NCBI GenBank assembly: GCA_020650975.1
Contig: JAIPMN010187022.1
Span: 1 to 28,324, forward strand
Direction of reading: 5' to 3'
DNA from: Apostichopus californicus
Taxonomy: Eukaryota > Echinodermata > Holothuroidea > Aspidochirotida > Stichopodidae
DNA: 28,324 nucleotides
Notes under the pieces: generated by a model
Seen by the model: the letters and a program-made list of their open reading frames with translations, nothing else
Database searches by the model: none
What the model was told of the DNA's origin: nothing
Translations under genes and position numbers: made by a program
Shown: positions 20,961 through 28,324 of the stretch, piece after piece
How the letters are laid out: each line of letters begins with the position of its first letter
Numbering within the stretch: position 1 is the first letter of the stretch

Positions 20961-21390
20961 TGGGGGATTTTAGGCAAACATAGGTTGTCGAGTGCACGTG
21001 TCTTTGTTGTCATGAAGCATCTAAGTCTGGTAGTCCATAGCAAGTGCTTTCCTCTCATAATTGCTACTGTATACGTTCGTGCATTCGTAAATATTGAAAT
21101 GTTTAAATTATTCTTTCTTCATTCATTGATTTCATAGAAGGAAATACATTTACTTTTATGTAATATTACTGTGTGCACAGGGACCCAAAAAAGATACTTT
21201 CCCACGTGACAGAACATTTTACCCTGGTTCAAGAATTTTTGGCAGAACAAAAGCTATGCTGGAAAGGAGCTTATGTGTATTATTTGCAGTTGATTGGTTA
21301 ATGATATGAAAATTGACGGTGCCAGTTTGCAGATTTTTTTACTTTATTACCAGACAATCACGGAATAATCAACTCTTTTCTTTCTTACAG
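20961..21390. other. spacer ending in a splice acceptor
   Basis: No recognisable gene. The last 25 bases form a pyrimidine tract and acceptor (CTTTTCTTTCTTACAG, ending 21390) just before the zinc-finger reading. A possible earlier exon, with a short open stretch after the CACAG at about 21180, could not be confirmed. Confidence 0.4.
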
Positions 21391-22887
21391 ATTGATCAAC
21401 CTGGGAAGGCTATGTGCATCTAGTGCAGCAATTGAATAATGAGTTACGGTTTGAGGGGTATTGTGTCTCTAGTTTACCATGTTAATGGCAAGAAACATGT
21501 CAAGCAGCTCTATACCAAGCTGACAAACTCTGCATTCCCAGGATGCTCAAGTGGAGAAAGACAAACTTGTATGGATTTCCAGCTAAGTTTGCTAGGAATC
21601 TGCAGCCAACAATGGAAACTACTCCACCAGTTCCATCAGTACATGTTTCAGACTGTGCTGTCCAACAAGAGGCTTAAGTTCTTGGTTTGTTGGCGGAAAA
21701 TGGACTCCCATTTTCAATGGGACAAGGCCAAATATCTGAGCAAAGATCCTCAGGCACAATAGCGGCATGTAATATGCGTTTTGCTCTATGAAATTAATTT
21801 GTACAACAGCTAGTGGCAAAGCTTTTTCAGACACCATTTTCTTTCAATGTTGATATGTGTTTCAGCAATAACCACAAAAAGGTTTTTACAACACTTGTGA
21901 GCTTTTTTGATGAGGAGAGAAAAGAATTTGTTGTGGAGCATTTGTGTTAAGTTTCATTAATGAAAGTGTACAGTACTTGATTGTTTGAAGCAATTTGTGA
22001 GTTATTTAACAGTCACGAAATCCCTTGAAAGAACCTGGTTTCTGTGATGATGGACAGTTGCAAGGTCATGGGTGGCTGAAAGTCGGGATTGTAAAAAAAA
22101 ATATCAACCCTCAAGGCACCACATCTCCTGGACATAGATGGTGATTCCTGTGATGACTTGCATAATGCTGCAAAGTATTTTTCAAAACCATTTGATGGTG
22201 TTGTTAAAGCTCTCTTCAAAGATCTCTACAATGATCAATAGTGGTCATCTGACTTTAGAGATGCCCTCAGTTCACTTTGTGAATGTCTTTCATTTAAGTA
22301 TACATCACAGCAAGTGTATATTGCGTGGAGATGGCTTCCCTGTTATGACGCCAGCGGGAGCACCATCAGGCTTTTTGATGCTTACCGAGTTCTATATTTT
22401 GCTTTTTTGAGCAAGGAAGACAAATCAGTTTACAGTGGGCTGATGAAGCCAATCCTTCAGAAAGTGTCACCAGAGGCCAGAGGATGCATGAAAGGTGTAC
22501 AGAGCACACTGGCAGTAAAGAAGTTGACTGAAGGCAACAAAGAAAAGAATAAGTGGGAAATTATTCTTCAAAATACGTTACACTAAACTGATCTTGTATC
22601 GCCATGCATTTGGGCTGGAAACCGTAAAAAGATATGTATGGCTCTTTCAGACCAATGAACCTCTCGTGCACAAGCTTAATGACAGACCAGACAGTTGGAG
22701 ATCTTCGGAGAGTTACTGATTTTTTTTTGTCAAGCCCAAGAAAATGGCTAACTGCTCTGTGAATGACATGCTGTCTCTTTACATTTCAAAGGATGAAAAT
22801 GTCTTGAAGCCAGAGCAGATGATGTTTGGCCCCGAAGTCCAATGTCTTGTCTCAACACTGAAGGGTAATCATGTTGTAAAAGAGTAA
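21391..22887 (+). pseudogene. zinc-finger plus hAT-like transposase family, decayed
   Basis: The reading starts at an acceptor with a C2H2/BED-like finger (AMCI-stop-CSN ... HVNGKKH), then TTPPVPSVHVSDCAVQQEA and LGLLAENGLPFSM (about 21610-21715), FSFNVDMCFSN and TTLVSFFDEERKEFVVEHL (about 21840-21945), APHLLDIDGDSCDDLHNAAK (about 22113-22172), WSSDFRDALSSLCECL, STIRLFDAYRVLYFAFLSKE (22350-22409), LFQTNEPLVHKLND (about 22640-22682), and ends at TAA 22885-22887. The Asp-containing NVD block and the DIDGDSCDDLHN block resemble the RNase H-fold core of hAT transposases; this is inference from pattern. Many stops and shifts are present (stops in the finger and at 22231). The family is multi-copy in aquatic animals. 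Confidence 0.65.
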
Positions 22888-23395
22888 GATACATGCAGAA
22901 GAAAGTGCCACTCTCTAATGCAGTCTTAACAGATTTTTGTACCCTGGATCCACTTGCCAGGGGTCCTTAAAATATAAATATAAGTGTTACCAGTAATATT
23001 GGTAAGAGACCTGGTTAAACACCCTTATGAAAAGTTTAATATTTTGCTGTCATTTCTTTGCAAAGAACCTTAGATGTTGTATTTGTTTTTTTATGTAACT
23101 TCACAAGTATAATTTGGCCGCTTTCGATAATTTCGAGCTCATAATTCTGGCTGATAATTTGACATTTCATTTTCAGTTTGAAAATCAACAAATCGTTAGA
23201 GTATTATTCAGTAATCCAAAACGTTTCAGAGCATGGGCTAATAGCGTTGAAACATTTAGTAGTTCAGAACTCGGTGTTGTTTTTCTTCCACGTTGACTTA
23301 TATGAATAAAACGGTTGTAAAAAGCAAAAGCAAATTGTTCCGACAACTTCTTTACATTTGTCGTTAGTTGTACTCCCCGCCCCTTCCCCACCCTC
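22888..23395. other. no recognisable feature
   Basis: AT-rich sequence; the 60-codon frame at 23114-23296 and its complement show no known motif. Confidence 0.4.
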
Positions 23396-23575
23396 TCAGA
23401 CCGACTGCATGGTCAAGTGGTTAGAGCATCCGACTTGCAGCCGATAAATTAGGGGTTCGACTCCTGGCCGGGTCATACCGAATACTTTAAAAATGGAATA
23501 TATATATAATATAATATTGTGCTTGGTGCTCAAGCAATGGAGTAGTATAAAGACTAACCATAGTTAATTTTGTTG
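23396..23575 (+). mobile_element. tRNA-derived SINE
   Basis: The head is tRNA-like: the A box TGGTCAAGTGG (23410-23420) differs from consensus at one base, and the B box GGTTCGACTCC (23454-23464) is a perfect match, so the internal RNA polymerase III promoter is preserved. The D-arm-like GTGGTTAGAGCATCCGACTTG is clear, but the acceptor and anticodon stems do not pair properly, so it is not a working tRNA. After the head, ATACCGAATACTTTAAAAATGG, an AT microsatellite and TGCTTGGTGCTCAAGCAATGG look like the body of a SINE. The 3' limit is approximate. Confidence 0.75.
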
Positions 23576-23754
23576 ACCCTGCAATCCCAATCCTCGTCCT
23601 ACCAGTCCTAGATACGTCCCTGCCTATAAGCTGGTACAGTATCAGTGTTATGTAGCAACTAAGATAACAAATATGACATTGTTAAAAACATAACATATTA
23701 CCTGTTAGGAAGATTTATTGCACATGCCTCAATTTTTTCTACTGGTGCGTCCAG

Positions 23755-23781
23755 GGAACTGCTTCTCAGAGAAGCAGTTCC
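23755..23781. repeat. perfect 13-bp inverted repeat with 1-base centre
   Basis: GGAACTGCTTCTC is followed by one A and then by its exact reverse complement. It would extrude as a cruciform or fold as a very tight hairpin in RNA. No surrounding gene or terminator context explains it. Confidence 0.9.
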
Positions 23782-24245
23782 ATGGAGCGTCGTCGCGCCT
23801 GTTATTTGTGTGTATACCGAATTTGCATAGATACTAGATGTGTGTTTATACTACTTTTTGGTTTATATACCGGGGCCCCTTGTCGACTTGTCTCGAGTGT
23901 CATTTAATCTTCCTTGTAGTTCGCACAGTGCTCAGAGTACAAGAGAGGCAAGTTTGTAACTATTACAATCCGATTCTGTTCCCGGGGCCGCCATTTAATG
24001 TCCGACCACATCCGACAGACGTGAGTCAATTCTCAGCCTTTAGTCACTTTCCGGAATGCTGAGAGAGTGGGTACCAACCTGTCCGTCGCCACTGCAGGAG
24101 AGCATTGTCGAATTATCATCATTCTTTTTGCAAAAAGAATGACCGGAGAAAAGGTTTTTACATATGGTAGTGACGTCCATATCTGAAGCCTCTTTCTTTT
24201 CTTATTTTCCGTACAATCTTACATACTGTTATGAAACCTTACCTT
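23782..24245. other. no recognisable gene
   Basis: This contains a moderately CpG-rich stretch (23870-24110). The 74-codon open frame at 23838-24062 has no recognised motif. GTCATTC-like and AAAAAGAATGA short repeats near 24120-24140 form a small hairpin (CATTCTTTTTG / CAAAAAGAATG). Confidence 0.35.
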
Positions 24246-24325
24246 CATGGGTGTGGTCCAGGGGCCCGCCTTAGGGCCCCTTGGTGGGGTCCAGGGGCAA
24301 CGCCCTGGTGGGGGAAGCCCCCGGA
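24246..24325. repeat. GC-rich triple-hairpin sequence
   Basis: Three adjacent hairpins occur in about 62 bases: GGGGCCC/GGGCCCC (24261-24267 with 24274-24280), CCAGGG/CCCTGG (24291-24296 with 24303-24308) and GGGGG/CCCCC around AAG (24310-24322). GGTCCAGGGGC is repeated twice. It is sharply GC-rich within AT-rich surroundings. Similar GGGGTCCAGGGGC...GCCCCCGGAA strings are familiar as dispersed repeats in invertebrate genomes, from memory. Confidence 0.75.
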
Positions 24326-25140
24326 AATTTACAGTAAATTGACACTTAGAGTCATTAGTTTTGGGTCAAATTCGTCAACGTAATTCTTTCTGGCAGTCTT
24401 TACTTTTACAATAATTTCTTGCCAATATGCATGGCAAACTGACATTGTTAGTTGCAAACTTTTTAGGTGATGTTTAACTGGTAAACATATGGAGCATTGT
24501 ACATTCTCTTACAATAATACAAACTCTAGGGTAGCACATGCAGGAACACAAGATCAGTGTTATGCAACTAATGATAAGGTCCCTTTTGTAACATCAGTTC
24601 CTAGTTGTACACATATTAAATACACAGAGTTGCAGTATATCTACTGACAAGGTCTTTTCATCACTTGTACTTATAAATGAATATTGCAGAGGTTTATACG
24701 ATCAAATAAAAGCTTGAAATAGAACCGATAAAGTTCCTTTCCAACTTTATTTCAACGAAGAATGCAATTGACAGTGATGTGTTCTACAATAGACTTAATA
24801 TATGGTAGTGGTTGAGGGGATTGCACAGGTAGGTACTTAAAGCTCGTGGAATGTGAATCCCCTTTACAGGGAAACAATAACATCATGACTGGAAGATAAC
24901 AATATTCTTTAACATAATATCTAGGACAAAACGCTAAACAAGGCAAAAGAAGATGAAAGGGAAAAAAGGGAAACGCATGGCTAGATAATAATATGAAAAT
25001 ATAAACTTAATATAACCAGATAGCAGGTAGGATTTGAAATTTATTATAAAGCTTGGTAGGGAGGGAGTATTTTTTCTCGAGTCTGGAGATCATTCCAGGT
25101 TAACAGTCCCAGATACCTTATGTTACGTTTGCTGATTGCG
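24326..25140. other. no recognisable feature
   Basis: AT-rich sequence with short open frames only and no motif, repeat or RNA gene that I can see. Confidence 0.4.
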
Positions 25141-25146
25141 AGTCCC

Positions 25147-25344
25147 GGACGATTACCCACCGGACAATTACCCCCGGACAAATACCACCCCAGACAACTA
25201 CCATCCGGACATATACCCCCGAGGACAAAAAAACCCCGGACAACTACCCACCAGGACAGCTACCTCCTCGGACGAATACCCCCCTAGACGACAATTACCC
25301 CCCGGATAAATACCCCCGGACGAATATCCTCCTTGACATATGCC
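25147..25344 (+). repeat. minisatellite of GGACAAxTACCxCC units, about 12 copies
   Basis: The 14-17 base unit GGACAATTACCCCC recurs from 25147 to about 25344, with variable C number and changes such as GGACATATACCCCC, GGACGAATACCCCCC and GGACAAAAAAACCCC. Unit length drifts by the number of C, so replication slippage is a likely source of variation. The array is C-rich on the plus strand. Confidence 0.9.
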
Positions 25345-26276
25345 GTTAACTATAGGGGACGGATGCAGCGACGGATATGCAGGTCTTTTATTCGAGTTTC
25401 ATTTCCTGCAGGCCTCAACATATACCCTGGTCCCTCGGGCAACTGCGAGAGCATATTTACAATTGGGTCAGGGTGCCGGTTAAACTGGCACCACTAGGGT
25501 CGTCCTGTGTCATGGCCTTTTTAACCTCCCGACTTTTTAAAAAGATTCGAGCTTTCATACATAAGCCCCAAAACTCTTGTCAAGTGTTATAAATTCTCAA
25601 TTCCTTGTAGAGCTAGTCTTCACTGTCCTACAGTATTCATAATATAAATTTGTTTTATGGCAGTTCATCATTTTCATTCCTTGCTGATGGCTGAAGAAAG
25701 TTATGCCATAGTGGTGTCGTGTTGTATCACACCTTGTCTTGTACATATGTGAACTCAAATAAGAAACATTTGTGGAACTTCACACTTGGAGAGTACATTG
25801 CCGATACTGAGTAGAGAAAGCAAAGTCAGAGACTCCAAATTTAAAACAAAATCATATATTTTCAAATTACAAAATCATTGGTTTAGGTTAATTTGTGAAC
25901 ATTTCTTTCGTGAATAGGTTATAACTAGCAGTTTTCATGACAGTTGTTATGTCAAGAGAGTTAAAAATCTGAACAATTGTGAGAAAAGGGTAAACATAAT
26001 GACTTTAATAAATCAAGAAGTCAAAGTTGGCTGAAGTTGAAAAGTGCTAAAAAAAATTATGATTGAGGTCATGTACCATATCCATTGTGTTGGAAAGTAA
26101 CTTCAGGTAACCAGAAAGCTTACTAACAAAAGAAATTTGGTCGAAACATAAACCCTCTTGGTTGGCTGACATTAATTAATTCATAATTAGTTAATACAAA
26201 ACTCTTGCTGGTCAACAAAAGTAACAGTGCTTCTTTGTTCTAATATCATTGCATTTTATGTTTCTTTCCATCACAG
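25345..26276. other. no recognisable gene; ends in a splice acceptor
   Basis: The open frame 25377-25592 has no known motif. The end, TTTCTTTCCATCACAG (to 26276), is a good acceptor in front of the coding-like stretch that follows. Confidence 0.4.
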
Positions 26277-26796
26277 ACTTTTTCGAGTGCTCTACATTAG
26301 AGAAAGAGGTCTTTAATGTTCCAATGGAAAGTGATGTGCAAGAGGAGGACTATGCCGAAGACCTGTCTGACTGGTGACTGGAGGCTGTGTCAACTCCGAA
26401 ATGTGTGGAATTTCTTCCATTAATTGAAAGCCTGATTGGAATGCAAGAGAGGAAGTTGCCTTTTCATGACCTGGAGGTGTGACAATTGCAAAAGGAGGAA
26501 AGCCAGTGGATGTTGGTCCTCTCAACCTCGCACAGGCAACATGTACGCGGGGAATCTAATTTTGCCCTCCGGTATGATCTTATCTGGAAACAACTGTAGG
26601 AAGATTGAGATGATGTTCCGTTTTCCAAACCTGTGCTTTACAACTGAATGACTTTTTTAGAACCGATCATGGTATTTCGGTCCAGAGACCCAACGAAGGG
26701 TTCATTGGGAATATTACTACATCAGACTCAATAATCCCTGATGCAAGCAAAGTATGGCAGATTGCTAGACCAAGATACTTCATAAGTTTAAAATAA
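26277..26796 (+). pseudogene. decayed coding exon, unknown family
   Basis: After the acceptor, one frame (first full codon 26279) reads protein-like sequence: ECSTLEKEVFNVPMESDVQ, LEAVSTPKCVEFLPLIESLI, GMQERKLPFHDLEV, QLQKEESQWMLVLSTSHRQH and FALRYDLIWKQL. It is interrupted by stops at 26375, 26480, 26597 and 26606. After a frameshift near 26690 it continues PNEGFIGNITTSDSIIPDAS and KVWQIARPRYFIS. Frame is kept for about 300 bases through point stops alone, which argues for former coding. I cannot name the family. Confidence 0.45.
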
Positions 26797-26856
26797 ATAT
26801 GGACAAGGATATAGTGCCTAACTTTTTAACTCTAGTTTAAACCTATATCTATTTAC

Positions 26857-27009
26857 CTGTGTGCTCACACTGCAAGGATCATCTTCATCAGTTGGGATGG
26901 GTGCAGGCTCTGGAAGCAACTCTGAAACAAAAGTTAGTCTCATCTTTTGTGTCACTGGTGGAGCGAGTGGTGTTTCTTTTTTTGCATCTTCCTCTGCCTC
27001 ACAAAGAAT
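26857..27009 (-). CDS. candidate internal exon, 51 codons
   Basis: On the minus strand the acceptor GATTATTTTATACACAG precedes 27009, and the donor CAG|GTAAAT follows 26857. The 153 bases between are exactly 51 codons, open in one frame and closed in the others. They read acidic/proline-rich sequence including TQKMRLTFVSELLPEPAPIP then TDEDDPCSVSTQ. A symmetric, open exon with both sites is suggestive of a real gene on this strand, but no partner exon was found, and the neighbouring pseudogene is on the other strand. Confidence 0.4.
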
Positions 27010-27167
27010 CTGTGTATAAAATAATCAATACGGTACTGTAATAAGTCATTCACCATCCCAAAAGAATAACAAGAATGAAAACATTTCATGGTTCCTTGCT
27101 GCTGTTCATTAGTTCCATTCATAGGGAAATTTCTAACAAAGCCCTAATACAACAACAGCAATTTATG

Positions 27168-27655
27168 CACACAAACTTTTGTTGCCAAAGTAATGCTAAG
27201 CCCTGATATCAATTGCAACACACATCAGTGTGTGAAGACTATCTACCCATTATCATCATACCAAGTTTGACGAAATTCCGACTAGTAATAGTAGCCAAAG
27301 TAATTGCAATTTGGAGTATTTCACGTTTGACCCCATGACCTCATTAATATTCATGATATGAGCACCAAAATCAACAGGGTTCATCTACTCACTATGGGCC
27401 ACCCACCCACCAAGAATGGTAATGATTGGTCATTCCCTTGTTGAGTTATCGTGCATACAAACTTTTCATAACGAAATATTGCTAAGCCCCCCCCTCATCA
27501 ATATGCATGATATCAATTGCAACACACATCAGTGTGTGAAGACTATCTACCAATATCATCATAGTTCATACCAAGTTTGACGAAATTCAAATAAATAGTG
27601 CTCCAAGTTATTGCAATTTGGAGTGTTTCACGTTTGACCCGTGACCTCATTAATA
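27168..27655 (+). repeat. two direct copies of a ~300-bp repeat
   Basis: The block AACTTTTGTTGCCAAAG...TATCAATTGCAACACACATCAGTGTGTGAAGACTATC...CAAGTTTGACGAAATTC...TTGCAATTTGGAGT.TTTCACGTTTGACC at about 27168-27345 recurs at about 27453-27655; TATCAATTGC starts at 27207 and 27511. The first copy has an extra segment (GGTTCATCTACTCACTATGGGC, 27378 on) absent from the second. Both end in a TGACC(C/T) pair followed by CATTAATATT. Confidence 0.85.
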
Positions 27656-27660
27656 TTTTT

Positions 27661-28324
27661 TAACTTTGACCTCGTATAACTTCGCACACGAAGGTCACAC
27701 GGGGGTCAACCTATTGACATTTATGATCAGAAGGTACCTTTGACATCTGAAAATAGCATCAAAACTGTAAAAATCCCCAAAACATGAAAAGGTCACAAGA
27801 GGTCAAATTGAGGTCAAGGGTCACCCAGATGCAAGTCAACAATTGGATTACATTGAAGCAACTCCCAACCCTAAAGGACAATTTCTTCTCAAGTTATCGC
27901 AAAGATACTAGTTTTTTATCATTAATTGACCTTTGGTGACCTCGGATCACATGACCGTTAAGTTTGAAAATATTCCCCTATACCATTTGCAACTTGTCCC
28001 AAAATATCAACCGTGTCACACCTTGGCACTGGGAGTTATTGCACTAAATGTCTGAAGATTAACTTTGACCTCATATAACTTAACACACAAAGGTCACCTT
28101 GGGTCAACTTATTGACATTTTTGATCGGTGAGACGTGAAAATAGCATCAAACTATAAAAATTCAAACATTGTTTTCTTTGCCCATTTTCTCCCCCCAAAA
28201 TACTAGTTTTTTAACATTAATTGACCTTTGATGACCTCGGATCACATGACCGTTAAGTTTGAAAATATTCCCCTATACCATTTGCAACTTGTCCAAAAAT
28301 GTCAACCGTGTCACACCTTGGAAC
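27661..28324 (+). repeat. tandem ~400-bp repeat, second copy deleted internally and cut by the window edge
   Basis: AACTTTGACCTC.TATAACTT..CACAC.AAGGTCAC begins at 27662 and again at 28061 (period 399). TACTAGTTTTTTA.CATTAATTGACCTTTG.TGACC begins at 27906 and 28201 (offset 295), so the second copy lacks about 104 bases. The last 120 bases of the window match 27906 on almost perfectly, with a few differences, so the duplication is recent. Hexamers AGGTCA/TGACCT are frequent in it. Confidence 0.9.

Noticed and set aside
23396-23475. Functional tRNA gene
   Set aside because: The A and B boxes are good, but the acceptor, anticodon and T stems do not pair, and a SINE-like body follows.
25147-25344. 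CRISPR-like array
   Set aside because: Units are contiguous 14-17 base variants without unique spacers, in an animal-type genome; it is a minisatellite.

Overview
This window looks like nuclear DNA of an animal, most likely a marine invertebrate. It is AT-rich and intron-bearing, with spliceosomal GT/AG sites, no operon structure and no bacterial signals. It holds decayed Ty3/gypsy retrotransposons, a tRNA-derived SINE, foldback DNA transposons and minisatellites. The recognisable proteins (a P2X7-type cysteine domain, a multi-zinc-finger/CXC protein, a hAT-like transposase) recur in echinoderms, hemichordates, cephalochordates and molluscs; the species cannot be fixed by reading. I found no convincingly intact protein-coding gene: nearly every coding stretch is broken.

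Layout. A broken P2X7-like intracellular domain lies on the minus strand (429-640). Divergent from it is a two-exon gene whose first exon (749-1070) is open and ends at a good donor. A 4.1-kb intron (1071-5184) follows. It contains a ~112-bp minisatellite, interrupted by a 3.2-kb DNA element with ~560-bp inverted arms (1816-5017, ATTT duplication), which itself carries a 0.55-kb foldback element (3350-3905, TTAA). Exon 2 (5185-9606) encodes most of a ~1,580-residue protein, ends in a Tesmin/TSO1-type CXC cysteine domain, and is broken by four nonsense codons and six frameshifts. After a 3-kb stretch with nothing recognisable come a gypsy reverse transcriptase fragment (about 12600-13470), a possible single exon (15743-15897) and a compositionally distinct 2-kb block (about 16440-18490). 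That block is not CpG-depleted and carries consecutive minus-strand open segments of unknown family. A second gypsy remnant (18850-20480, gag knuckle to the end of RT), a three-copy tandem repeat and a decayed zinc-finger/hAT-like transposase (21391-22887) follow. The right end has a SINE, two hairpin-forming sequences, a GGACAATTACC minisatellite, two coding-like stretches on opposite strands (26277-26796 plus, 26857-27009 minus) and long tandem repeats rich in AGGTCA hexamers that run off the window.

The pieces do not form a working pathway. The window is best read as a transposon graveyard. Its two most informative parts are the nested insertion history inside the intron, which can be ordered from sequence alone, and the 16.4-18.5 kb block, which looks like a younger foreign insertion, possibly viral, but is unidentified.
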